DNA of 64,000 nt from Megaleporinus macrocephalus (lineage: Eukaryota; Chordata; Actinopteri; Characiformes; Anostomidae), in NCBI GenBank assembly GCA_021613375.1, contig CM038716.1, forward strand, positions 14,857,274 to 14,921,273, read 5' to 3'. The number at the start of each line of letters is the position of its first letter. Position 1 is the first letter of the stretch. This document shows positions 35,894 through 64,000 of this stretch, one piece after another. Under the pieces are notes generated by a model that saw nothing but the letters and a program-made list of their open reading frames with translations, did no database searches and was not told the DNA's origin. Made by a program: the position numbers and the translations under genes.

Positions 35894-36468
35894 GTGGAAA
35901 TCATAACATCCTTTTACTAACCTTTGTGCTGCTGGGCAGAAGGAATTCTGGGAAGACATCAGCAGCAAATGCCATCCTTGGAAGGACAGCATTCAAGACT
36001 GGAACGAAGACCAAAGAGAGTGCGAAGAGACACGGCTGGAGTGGCGGAGTGAGAGTGGTGGTGGTGGACACTCCGGGCTGGAGTGCGTTTGGTTTGGCCA
36101 ACGCAAAGCAGGTGAAGCAGGAGGTCCTCCGCAGTGAGATGTTGAGCTGTGTTGGCCACCGGGTCTTCCTACTGGTCATCCCGGTGGATGCGTTCAGCAG
36201 CAGAGACCACAAGGCCGTGGAGGAAAACCTAGGCATCCTGGGATACGAGGTGTGGAAACACACTATGGTGCTCTTCACTTGGGCTGACGAGCTGAGAGGG
36301 AAAGATATTGAAGAACACATTAAGAAATGTGGAGAGCCTCTCCACAGGGTCCTGGAGATGTGTGGCTACAGGTACCACGTCTTCAACAATAAAGCGATAG
36401 ACCACTACCACCAGGTCAGCCAGCTGGTTCAGACTGTAGAGAGAACGTGGCCAAGAGTCAGCGTCTGA
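35894..36468 (+). CDS. AIG1/GIMAP-family GTPase, 3' exon or solo-domain gene
   Basis: An acceptor (TACCTTCTTGCAG) ends at 35893. The frame starting with two bases of a split codon stays open for 191 codons to the TGA at 36466. Visible GTPase motifs: P-loop GRRNSGKTS, DTPGW (G3), the AIG1-specific box around FLLVIPVDAFSSRDHKAVEE, and TWADEL in the G4 position. YHVFNNKA follows near the end, where G5 sits in this family. GIMAP/AIG1 proteins are membrane- or lipid-droplet-associated GTPases of immune cells in vertebrates and are greatly expanded in fish. There is no C-terminal coiled coil or membrane anchor, and I could not find the upstream exon, so the start is unknown. It could be a small gene, one exon of a larger one, or a recent fragment. 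No internal stop or frameshift is seen. Confidence 0.75.
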
Positions 36469-37530
36469 GGAAGTTTCATTCGTAATGGATGAGAGTGTTG
36501 TTTTAGACTGAATCACTGAATGCTTTACTCTGCTTTCATCTTTATTTGCATGTGATTTGCACTGTTTGTGTGTTTATTTACTTGATGGTGTGAGGTGTAA
36601 ATGATTATTTGTATCTAAGAAACACACTTTTTTATCTACTGTTGACTGAAATGAATTTCATATGAAGAACAAGTGCAATATTAACCGCATTAAATATCAC
36701 AGTGTAGTCCACGTTTGTTCAGATGTTCAAACTGAAAGACGCAGAACGGGCTGCTCAGTCTGGCTCCTAGAAGTCTGGACCAACATCTCTGAAGGCCTTG
36801 ATTGACTTGATCAGGTGTGTTAGGTTAGAGATGGAGCTAAACTCAAACAGGGTTGTAGATCTCCAAAACCAGCAGCCTCATTTATTATAAAGAGTGTTAT
36901 TTATTAAGAAATACTTGGTGTGAAAATTAGCGTACTGTGTTGAGTGGAGGCATCCGTACTCCTTCAAAACACTGCGGAGAGAGAGAGAGAGGGATTTAGC
37001 GGCATCATGTGGTAAAGTAAAGAATTGCAAGGAAATGCGCCAACCATCCTCACGCTGACTAGTTCACACCGCATAAACCAAGATAAAAAAAGATTAACAC
37101 TTACTTGTTTAAATACATTTTTGTCTGCATGTTTAAAGTTTCAATGCTTGCTGTATCTTATTCTACTCTATCTGTGCTATATGAAGTACTAGTTTTACAC
37201 TAGCGTTGTGTATTGCACTCTGTAATTTATTTTAATTTCATTAGTATTATCTGTTTTGTTTTATCTCACAATCTAAATGTGCTATATATAAAGATTATTA
37301 TTATTATTTTTTTTGCGACAACAAATTAAACTATCATAAAGAGGGAGAGAGTAAAATGTTATGAACGTTATGGGCTGGTAATAGTTAATAGATAATTGCG
37401 AGTGTAAGCAGTTGTACCTATAGCAGAAAGTCACAGCTCAGGTAGAAAAGAGTGATGCACCGTCTGCCATGATGGTTGTTTTTGGCATAACTCGAAGACC
37501 TAGCCAACCGACAAATACGGCAACAGCGTG
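36469..37530. other. intergenic, no gene seen
   Basis: ATTAAA near 36689 could end the AIG1 transcript. A dispersed-repeat fragment lies at about 36740-36880 (GATCAGGTGTGTTAGG then GAGATGGAGCTAAACTC). The rest is AT-rich. Confidence 0.45.
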
Positions 37531-37650
37531 TTCTTGGGATCAAGAAGATCTTGTTGCGAACAATGCTGACTGGTTAATGAGCTGATTTAGGTTTCCAAGA
37601 GCCATCCTCATGGAACTGTGTCAGGAGGAACTGGGTCCGGCAAACAAAAA
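37460..37650 (+). pseudogene. PIF/Harbinger transposase remnant
   Basis: Frame from 37538: DQEDLVANNADWLMS, stop, FRFPRAILMELCQEELGPA. This matches the N-terminal HARBI1-like block (D..L..RFRFPR..L.ELC..LGP). The stop TGA at 37583 stands where the family has Arg, as expected from CGA to TGA decay. No catalytic DDE part is recognisable nearby. Confidence 0.6.
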
Positions 37651-38367
37651 CTCACTAAATGTAAACTCTTTCTGTAATAACGTCCCTCACACAAAAGAAG
37701 ACTCAAAAGTCTGACTCAGGTTCAGGTCTTAATCACTAAATCAGGATTATACTGATGAAGGTATGGTGACAAGAGTAGATCATTTACTTACAGACACTAA
37801 TGACCACCCCATCAATGCGCTCACAATCATCATATTCATCTGCTCAAGGGGGCTTTAGAGCCCTACGAAGAATTTCTTCCTCATGTTGTGTATAAGTACA
37901 AATTTCCACCAGAGAAACTTCCAGATCCCCAGTGCAGGCAGTAACCAGGTACAAATGTCCACAATGGTGGGTTATTTTAACAGTGCAGGACCGTATTTTG
38001 TTTTGTATTTTGATAAAGAATAAAAGATAAAGCCCAGTGGGCTTGTTATTTTTTGTTCCATATTAAATGGTGCAGCAATATTTTCATTTGGGATGGAAGA
38101 CAAACTGAAATGAGAAGTTAATTTAAACAGAATGTATAAAAGTGACAATGTGCAGTTTTTAATTGGTTGACTTCCCTGAATCATCAAAAGACTCACAAAT
38201 AAACAAACGTCTCATCATGTTTAAAAATACTGTTGTACACGTGTCATACACTACAAGGCTTCTTGGAAACAGCCAGAAGATTTCATATTCACCGTATTTC
38301 GCCACACACACTTTCAAGCGTGTGTTTCTTCCACCTTTGTGTTAGAACTTCCGGTCAGCTAACCAAA

Positions 38368-38589
38368 ATGAATACAGTTACATGGGAGGAGACCAGAGAG
38401 GTAATAAGAATTTCGAATGGGACAAAACTGTCTCATCCAAGGCTAATAACACAGTGGGTGGATGATAGGAAAGGGTGGTCAATTAAAAACTATAAAAGTA
38501 GTGAAGCGTATCAGTACCTGCACAGTAAGAAGGTCGGCCATGTACTCCTACATAAAGATGGTGAGTTTATATTTCTGAAAACCGGTTAA
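38368..38589 (+). CDS. orphan short ORF, possibly first exon of a transposon-derived gene
   Basis: Seventy-three codons from ATG 38368 to TAA. The protein (MNTVTWEETREVIRISNG, ..QWVDDRKGWSIKNYKS.., YQYLHSKKVGHVLLHKDGEF) is well composed and ends IFLKTG. It recalls the N-terminal segment of fish SWIM/YqaJ-type transposon-derived proteins, but I am not certain. An ETS-like ACTTCCGG lies 14 bp upstream of the ATG. No downstream exons were found. It may be a relic. Confidence 0.35.
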   Translation: MNTVTWEETREVIRISNGTKLSHPRLITQWVDDRKGWSIKNYKSSEAYQYLHSKKVGHVLLHKDGEFIFLKTG

Positions 38590-38899
38590 ACCCAGATCAA
38601 GCCAGCTGCCCGAGCCACTCTGCGTGGGTGTTAGCTACAGCCCAGATAGCCTAGCGCTGTGGAAACTGATCAAAAACAGTTACTTTACTCACAAGCACCG
38701 CATCTGCTTCCTCTGAGCTTCATAAGCGAGACATTTCTCTGGATAAGGATGCTCTGATGCTGGTTTTACCTACACAGAATGGTAAGAGCAGACATACGGA
38801 GGTTTTCATGGAAAATAGCGTGAATACTGATTGTTTACTTTTGTTACCTGAAAAGATTTAATTTCCGATCGAATGGAAAATCTGTTATTGTCCTAATAA

Positions 38900-39420
38900 A
38901 TACTGTTGCAATCAAAAATATATATTAATAAAACAAAAATATGAAACACCCCATTTTCCACTGTTTGCAATAAACCAAACAAGAACCTTAAACAGCTAAA
39001 CTAAACATTTAACACAAAATCCCACTTGACAGCAACTGCAGTCTTACAATCATTCAACTTCTTCATGACAAGCGTATTTAGTACTTAGTACCTTTGCTGA
39101 TCACTGTCCTGTTGGAAAGTACAATAACGCCCAGGTTTCAGATTCCTTACAGAAGGTAAGTGTCCAGTGCCCAAGGAAGCAAAGCAGCCCCAGAACATCA
39201 CCTACCACTGCCATGCTGTTTATATGTTCTTTTCAGTGTATGCTCCATTCTTTCTTCTCCAGACATACTGCTGATCCAGTTTTGTTTTATTGCTTCACAA
39301 AGTAGAATCCCAAAACTTGCTTAAGATGTGCAATCATTCTGCACCTCTTTTAGGAAATGCGTTTTTCTAGTTAACAATGTTCTGCCAATGCTCAACAGCA
39401 TTGATTAACAACATTAAAGT
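38900..39420 (-). mobile_element. Tc1/mariner-like fragment
   Basis: Contains CTGTTGGAAAGTACAATAAC, GAAGCAAAGCAGCCCCAGAA, TTCTTTTCAGTGTATGCTCC and CTTCTCCAGACATACTGCTG in order. This is a recognisable minus-strand Tc1-type transposase gene, heavily mutated. Ends are not defined. Confidence 0.55.
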
Positions 39421-39486
39421 TACAGTTAGGAGCAGGTGTAGGTTTAGGTTTAGGGTAGGATTAGCAGTAATGTGGGTTTAGGAGTA
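39421..39486 (+). repeat. degenerate TTAGGG-like minisatellite, left part
   Basis: Irregular GTTTAGG/GTGTAGG/TTAGGGT words. The phrase GGGTTTAGGAGTAAGTG at its right end recurs beyond the LINE fragment. Confidence 0.6.
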
Positions 39487-39487
39487 A

Positions 39488-39960
39488 GTGGACTTTAGAA
39501 ACTCAAGAAACCAGGCACACACTCTAATCCACATCAGCGGAGCTGAGGTAAAATGTGTGTCCAACTTCAAGTTCCTTGGCATCCACATTTCGAAGGATCT
39601 CACCTGGTCACTGAACTCCTCCACCATGGTCAAAAAGGCGCAGCAGCGTCTTTACTTCTTACAGAGCCTCAAGAAGGTTCATCTGTGTCCCAGGATACTG
39701 GTGGACTTCTACCGCTGGACCATTGAGAGCATACTCACAAACTGCATCTCAGTGTGGTACGGCACCTACATTCTATATATTTATTTATATACCACCACAT
39801 GTACAATAATCTTAAATTGTTAGTCATTTCTGTTTTGTAAATCATTGTAAATAATAATGTATTTTGCACTTCTGGTTGGATGCTAACTGTATTTCATTGG
39901 TTTTGTATCTGTACTCTGCAAAATGACAATAAAGTTGAATCTAATCTAATCTAATCTAAT
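39488..39960 (+). mobile_element. 3' end of a non-LTR retrotransposon (L2/CR1/Rex-like)
   Basis: The ORF part encodes the C-terminal tail of a reverse transcriptase ORF2: VKCVSNFKFLGIHISKDLTW, then KKAQQRLYFLQSLKK and ILTNCISVWYG. After an internal deletion comes the 3' terminus with GACAATAAAGTTGAA and a (TCTAA)n tail at about 39937-39963. It is 5' truncated, as usual for LINE insertions. Confidence 0.8.
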
Positions 39961-40050
39961 CTAAAGTCTAGGTTTAGGGTAAGATTAGCAGTAGGTGTAA
40001 GTTTAGGAGTGGGTTTAGGAGTAAGTGTAGGTGTAGGTAATACATACAGA
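39961..40050 (+). repeat. degenerate TTAGGG-like minisatellite, right part
   Basis: GTTTAGGGTAAGATTAGCAG, GTTTAGGAGTGGGTTTAGG and GTAGGTGTAGG continue the array interrupted by the LINE tail. Confidence 0.6.
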
Positions 40051-41409
40051 ATGTAGTCTGGCATCATCTTGTCTTTGTCATCTGGAGTGTTCAGCATTAT
40101 TGGCGATTCGCACTCCATACCATCACAGATGCTGTCTTTTGTTTATTTCCTTATTTTTATAACCTGCATGTTATAACATTTCACGCATGTACATTTTTCA
40201 CTCATGAGCTTAACTGTGTGTGTTTTTTCATAAACACGCGCTTCAACTGTCTTTAAATGTGTAAAGACAGTTACACAGCCTACTAAAAACTCTGAAATGA
40301 CATTTTCTTTAGGAGGCTTTGGTTAAGTCTTTCTACCGTATGTCTGGACTGTTTACCACAGTTTTGTAAACGTAGTACTGTTTGATAGTCACAGTATTTT
40401 CACCGTATTACGTGAGACCAACAAATAATTATTCAGAAAAACCAAAACTTTTAATCTCCTCTCGACTCTCGACTAGTTTGAGATAGTGGTGTGCGGATCG
40501 ATACTGAAATATCGATACCTCAGATACCATATCTGTATGCTCTAAAATCGATTCTCAAATCAAAATATCAATACTTTAGATACTTTGGTCATTTGAGATA
40601 ATGTATATCATTAACAGGAACACAGTGGAAAATAACTAAACTATTGATATCTTGTCTAAATAATACGCAGCTGGTGGGAACTACTTTTTCTTCCACCTGG
40701 GTAAGTGCGTGATGCGTAAGCACAACGGCACGCTGCTCAGTCAGTCAGTCAGTCACTCAGTGTGCAGACACAATTGCAGAGCGTAAACAGAGTCCTGTGC
40801 TATTTCAGATATTTCAGCTCCACAAACAGCCAAGACGAGAACTGTGATGTTTGTAGGTAAAACGGTAAGGAGTTGTAGCAACACCACAAATGAGTATAAA
40901 CACAAAACAGCACGAAAAACAGAACTCCGAGCTACAAAAGAAAGGAAAGGAGGAGAGAAACCCCTCAGAGAGTCTCGGAGTATCCAGGTAGCTCATATAG
41001 TTTTTAAAGTAACATTACCTCGTGTCTCTGGCGTGGCTGAATATAATAAATACATTTTGTGCTAACTGTGAAAGATACGCTATCCACTCCTTCAAAGTTT
41101 GTTAACAAACGTGACGTCGCGGAGCTGCGAGCGCTGCTTAGCAACAGGAGGTTAGCGTTTTCCCATTGGCTTAGAAGCCTTGCGCTAGCAACAGCTGTAG
41201 TTAATCGCTTATTTCTCTTTAGGCACTTTATAAATGTCCCGCTCATATGTTTTCAAACTTATTATTCATCTGGAACGAGTTAAAAGGTTACAGATTTCTT
41301 TCTGAATCACATCCTTTTATTTATGAAATAGGAGACGGAGATGACTGCAGGCTACTAAGAGAGTCGGCTTGTATTTTCTTGTTTTACGAAAATAACAACA
41401 ATACAAACA

Positions 41410-41466
41410 AACCATACTATAATAATAATAATAATAATAATAATAATTATTATTATTATTATTATA

Positions 41467-41536
<70 letters not shown>
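41410..41536 (+). repeat. (TAA)n/(ATT)n microsatellite
   Basis: A trinucleotide run that switches from AAT to ATT phase near 41447, giving an inverted-repeat cruciform-prone tract. It underlies meaningless polyTyr and polyIle frames. Confidence 0.95.
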
Positions 41537-41539
<3 letters not shown>

Positions 41540-41875
41540 CCAGCACGGTGGTGTACTGTTTAATACGGTGGTGTAGTGGTCAGCACAGTGGTGTAGGGGT
41601 CAGCACTGACGCCTCACAGTAAGATGATCCCGGTTTGATTCCCGGTCTGGGTCGTTTTGTGTGAAGTGTGCATGTTCTCCCCAAGCTTGAGTGGGTTTTC
41701 ATCCCACAGTCCAAACACATGCATGTTAGGTTGATAACTCACTCTAAACTGCCTGTAGGTGTGAGTGTGTGTGCGTGAGTGAATGTTGTCCATGTGATGT
41801 ACTGGGGCCCGATGATGCCCAAGACCCCGACTAGCGGGATCAAGCAGCAGATAATGGATGGATAAAAATAATAAT
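41537..41875 (+). mobile_element. tRNA-type SINE-like element inside the hAT copy
   Basis: Starts near CACGGTGGTGTACTG with a partly duplicated head. Contains a diverged B box (CGGTTTGATTCCCGG, 41632-41646), CATGTTCTCCCC, CATCCCACAGTCCAAACACA and GATAATGGATGGATAAA at the 3' end. This is a common fish dispersed family, nested in the hAT element. Confidence 0.7.
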
Positions 41876-42477
41876 AATAAAGTAATAATGTTAATTATTA
41901 ATATATACCATTTATATTATTCTTTTTTCATTATAAAATATGGCTATTAATAATAATAATAATAATAATATAAATACAGTTGTTATTATAAGAAATAGCT
42001 CATGTCTGCTACATGTAGGTAGGATATAAATAGACTTTATTTTACGTAGGTGATTCCCAATCTGTATCGGTATTGATATTGGCGATACTTGCCCTGTAAT
42101 TATTTGGTATCGGATCGATAACAAATTTTGCAGTATCGCACACCACTAGTTTGAGAAGCTGTTAGTCACGAAACCAGGTTCCATCAGCCAATAGTGTTCG
42201 GCCCATGTCCCCCCAAACTGTCCAAGACCATCCCCTGTAAAAACTTGAGCGTAAAGTTTTCTCTCGAGCGCAGAGAGCAGCTGAGAGTATTGCACTTTGC
42301 GCACGAGGAAAAATATCAAATCGAGAGAGAAAAAAAAAATTAAAGCATGAAATGAAGATACTTTAAACGCGTGATGATGAAAAGTAGTTTATGAAAAGTT
42401 CTTTTTGTGCTTGCGAGTTTGCGCTCACGTGTGAAACATGTACAGACGTGAAATGTTTAAAAAAAAAATTTTTTTAT

Positions 42478-42605
42478 GGGGCTGGGGCGGGGGCTGCCGT
42501 GAGCCCCGCCCCAGACCCTCACCACTCCACGACCCACTACACTCACAGTGCTCAGTCTCACAGTCAGAGCAGACCCTCACCACTCCACGACCCACTAAAC
42601 TCACT
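42478..42605 (+). repeat. GC-rich inverted repeat and a 35-bp direct duplication
   Basis: GGGGCGGGGGCT pairs with AGCCCCGCCCC across a short loop. Then the phrase CAGACCCTCACCACTCCACG, continuing ACCCACTA and ACTCAC, occurs twice about 52 bp apart. Confidence 0.7.
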
Positions 42606-42675
42606 GCGCATGCCCAAAGCCGCCACTGACCCTGCCCCCTATCTACAGAGCAGGATGTAAATATAAATGCGTCTT

Positions 42676-42715
42676 AGAAAGATAGATACTTTATTGATCC
42701 CAGAGGGAAATTCTT
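42676..42715. repeat. dispersed retroelement tail
   Basis: GATAGATACTTTATTGATCC followed by CAGAGGGAAATTC is a signature found at the 3' end of many fish non-LTR/SINE copies, here in inverted sense. Confidence 0.55.
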
Positions 42716-43179
42716 CAGTGTGACACGACCGATTTCAAAGGCAACAAAAAGAATACACAGAGGAAGTTAATTTATTTAGAGTTCATTTGTAGTTATAACA
42801 TATTTAGGGTGTTTTTACCCTCTTTTTTTCATCCGCAACGTTATTCCTTCAAATACACGCAAACAGACTATTATGCAAATTAGGCGATTGCATCATTTGG
42901 CGACTTCTAGCGACTTTTAGGACAGCCAATAGCTACTTACTATTGGCTACTTACAACTCCTTACTGAGGAGTTGGCAACAGTGGAACTGCTGCCCATGCA
43001 TTCACATTCAGTGACAAACCTCACATCATTAATACTGAAAGACCCAGACTCTCTAGTTTGCTCTTTTTATACCCAGTTAATGAATCTAGTTGTGTCCTGC
43101 CAGGTGTTATTTTCAGAATTACACAACTTCAACTATATTTCTTAAACTATAAAGAGACAGAAAGAGACAGATGCTAGCA

Positions 43180-45419
43180 GAGTTTCGAATGAATCTGTTT
43201 AATAAAGAAAGGCTGTAGTTCTAGAGTTCCAGAAAGAACACAGAGAATTGCTCTTGGTGAAACGTCAATTAACACATCTTCATACTGGAGAAAAAAAAAC
43301 AGGAGCTTAGAACTTCGGTTGCAATGGCCGTATCGTATCGGATGGGCCATGACGGGCCAGATGTATGCATTCGTTTGCAACAGGAAAGGTGCTAAAGACA
43401 GGGCAGATACATTCTACAGTTCCACAGGTAAGACCCATGTTCAGTACCAGTCAACTCTAATAGAACATCTTCTATACACAGTTCTGTGAGCCGGGCGAGG
43501 GAGTGTCATCCACAAACTATGGAGATACACGTAAATTTCATAGGATGATATAAAAAGAGCCAAAGACAGTCTTCATTTTCTGTACAATAAAGGCTTTGTG
43601 AAGGTGAAGGCTCACGAGGGACAGAGGAAACAAAAAATAGATATATATAATCAAGCACAAACTCCTAGTAAAGAAGAGTACACTGGAGACCGTCTCTCAG
43701 CATCACTGCCAGTGCTGCTACAGAACACCTGGGGGTGGGGGGCGACATATTAACACATGTACAGGTGAAAGCAGCCTACACGTGTAGTGCTTTCGGTTGT
43801 TCAGTTTCCTGAAACTGGCCTTTAGTGCGCCTCACCGGGTGCGGTCACACTGCAAACACTGTTCCCGAGCACAGCGGGTGGCCAAGGGAAGAGCATCACA
43901 TCTACTTCCTAGCTATATCTTGCCCCCTCAATGGACCTAGTTACAGAGAGCAGTTGCCTTTAGAGCTGCCATGCAAAGACAAAAACGTGAGGTTATGCGT
44001 TTTCCTGGAGGACCTCAGAAACAAGACTTTGAACGGAGACTTGTGGCAGTAGTGGGCAAGTATCAAACCGGAAATTACAAAAACAAGGACTTGTGCTCTT
44101 GGGTTGATTGGTGGGACGTCCTATGCCAGCGCCTTCCACCGCACTGTGCTCGAATGCATTCACTCAGGGAAAAAAAAAACAAAAACCAAACAAACCCAAC
44201 AACAAACATCATACATGCACGTACAAATACTTAAATATTTACACAATGCAAAACAGTTTGTAAAAAAAAGCTACAGTATTAATATGAACATAAAAAAGCT
44301 TGTTTCAGTTTTGACGATTCAAATGAAAAGATAAGTAACTACTCAAGTATTTTGACCGTTATTGTTGATGAACCTTATGGCTGTGTGTCCAGCCTGTAAA
44401 TGACCCTGATCACAGAGAGAGCTGGGAAAGCTCTTCAGCCCACGCAGGAGAAGTTTCTGTTTTCACTGCCATGCTAGAAAGAACATAGTCTCTCGAGAGT
44501 CTACCACCTGCATTCATTGTTTCTTCTTCTCTGTGATCTCCACACGTGAACTTTCCATTCCCAAGCTTTCCACAACAAAGTCCTCTCCATGCCTGCGTCA
44601 ATAAAGTGCATTTGGTTTAAAAACAAAACAAAAAACAAACAAAAACACGACACAGAAACTGATTACATTAAAAATCAACTGTGCGAAAGACGACTTGCGA
44701 GAGGTGCCGAGTGAACGTGTGCGAGTGAGTTTGGTGCAATTGTCTCGTATGTTTGTGGGTTTTCACTGTTATTATAATTACAGTCCATTACGGGTCTCAC
44801 CATCTCTCAAGACCCTCGTTCAACATGAAAAGCATCCTAACATATCATTACAACTCTATGATGTCCTAAAACCAATAAATAATTGCAACAGTGTCATAGT
44901 TTACAGAATAAAAACAAGTCATTGCAAAAAAAAAAAAAAAAATACAAAAAAAAAAAAAACCTAAACAACCCCCAAAAGGAACTTTGATTTGCATTATAAT
45001 GTTTGCTCAGTCTTGCTGCTGGGCACTGAGCCCGCTTCTCAGTGTAAATAGAGAAAAACAGCTTAAAGTCTGTCTGAAGTTCCCTCGTGTTGTGAAGAAA
45101 ACTGTAAAAACCAACAAACGGCGGCTCGCGATGGTGAGGAGTCCGTCGTCTAGATAAAATTTCTAATGATACAATTCATCTTTGGTAGTGAATTCGTGCA
45201 CCTGTCCCTCTCAAACATTTGTCCTTTATGAAAAAAAATAATAATACTTGTCTGTTGTCTCTGGTGGGTCCATGAAAAAAGAGGCGTTAATTAAAAATGG
45301 AAAAGTGCTTCGACTGCTACGAAATTGAAGAAGTGGGATTGAGGAGGTCCTCTGGATTGGGAGAGTCGAGAGGAAGGTGGTCCCTGGGAGCCAGTGAGCC
45401 AGGGGGTGGTGGGAGGCTG
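43180..45419 (-). other. ulk2: ulk2 3' untranslated region (inferred extent)
   Basis: About 2.2 kb on the minus strand from the ulk2 stop to the first plausible signal, ATTAAA at 43198-43203. There are no long frames. It includes poly(T) runs in the sense strand (43-45 kb, densest at 44925-44960). The true end could be elsewhere. Confidence 0.45.
43198..43203 (-). promoter_or_regulatory. candidate ulk2 polyadenylation signal
   Basis: ATTAAA on the minus strand about 2.2 kb after the ulk2 stop. It is the first good hexamer I found there. Confidence 0.35.
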
Positions 45420-63690
<18,271 letters not shown>

Positions 63691-64000
63691 CTAGAAAAGA
63701 AAGAGAGAAGACGGCTCTTAACACCTCTTGTTTTCATGACATATCATTTACTTTCGGGTACATTCGGTTCTACATGGAAGGGAGTAGAGGAACAGGACGG
63801 TTCACAATGACGATTGACGCTTGTCTAGTTGTCACATGATCTGAGCTGTGGCCAAGAGCCAAAATCCACAGTATGACCGATGGCCATCACAAGATCATAA
63901 TATTAATATGCAAGGCCCTCAGACACATTCTCTCCACAGCCAATTTTAGGTTTTGCATGCGGTGACCACAGCTCATGGGACACTATTATAACTTAAATGC
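63691..64000 (-). other. ulk2 intron reaching the window edge
   Basis: No exon seen. The next upstream ulk2 exon must lie beyond the edge. Confidence 0.5.

Larger units (their letters stand above)
40484..42148 (+). mobile_element. hAT element, 1.67 kb, with intact 8-bp target duplication
   Basis: The ends TAGTGGTGTGCGGATCGATA and, inverted, TAGTGGTGTGCGATACTGCA are flanked by identical GTTTGAGA (40476-40483 and 42149-42156). Inside are a decayed BED finger (about 40840-40910: a TGTGATGTTTGT CxxC, then GKTVRSCSNTTNEYKH after a stop/frame change), a long (TAA)n/(ATT)n run and a SINE. No intact transposase remains. Confidence 0.85.

Noticed and set aside
35901..36516. Minus-strand frames opposite the AIG1 exon
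   Set aside because: Shadows of the plus-strand GTPase frame, which carries all the motifs.
41247..41546. PolyTyr and polyIle frames
   Set aside because: Translations of the (TAA)/(ATT) microsatellite.
44900..44960. Retroposed gene with poly(A) tail
   Set aside because: Only A-runs are present, with no upstream gene copy; it lies in the inferred ulk2 3' UTR in antisense.

Overview
This is a vertebrate nuclear window, almost certainly from a teleost fish. It holds two multi-exon genes with GT/AG splice sites, long introns, and abundant fish-type transposon debris (tRNA-derived SINEs, hAT, Tc1/mariner and Harbinger remnants, non-LTR tails). There are no bacterial operons, ribosome binding sites or CRISPR arrays. 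Some dispersed repeats (the fragment at 13.2-13.4 kb and the SINE at 7.1 kb) resemble families I associate with otophysan fishes, but that finer placement is weak.

Layout. At 1-4840 there is no recognisable gene: degenerate tandem repeats (1.7-2.8 kb), a GA microsatellite (3.0-3.2 kb), a decayed BED-finger/hAT remnant (4.1 kb) and a possible 5' untranslated exon. From 4841 to about 30510 on the + strand lies usp2, encoding ubiquitin-specific protease 2. It has two alternative first coding exons, 4885-5562 (long, Ser-rich N-terminus) and 10957-11115 (short N-terminus). Both end in phase 0 and join the same eleven catalytic exons. All catalytic and zinc-binding residues are present; the predicted products are 569 and 396 aa. 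The last usp2 intron is 8.1 kb and is filled mainly by a 5.9-kb array of a 36-bp minisatellite with nested higher-order duplications.

From 30.5 to 43.2 kb is an intergenic region rich in mobile elements: hAT elements with intact 8-bp target duplications, Tc1/mariner and Harbinger fossils, LTR-like and SINE copies, and a LINE tail inside a TTAGGG-like minisatellite. It also holds one intact AIG1/GIMAP-type GTPase exon (35894-36468, +) and a short orphan ORF near 38.4 kb.

From about 43.2 kb to the right edge, on the - strand, lies ulk2 (Unc-51-like autophagy kinase). I could define twenty-four exons, 63690 down to 45420, with every splice phase consistent. They encode 963 aa from mid N-lobe to stop; the first roughly 75 residues lie beyond the right edge. 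The genes usp2 and ulk2 converge. They act in different processes (deubiquitination and autophagy initiation), and nothing here suggests joint regulation.

I did not find a wholly new gene system. The items most worth following up are the hairpin-containing 36-bp satellite with its nested duplications, a 57-nt in-frame tandem splice acceptor in ulk2, the solitary AIG1 exon, and the set of precisely bounded hAT elements.
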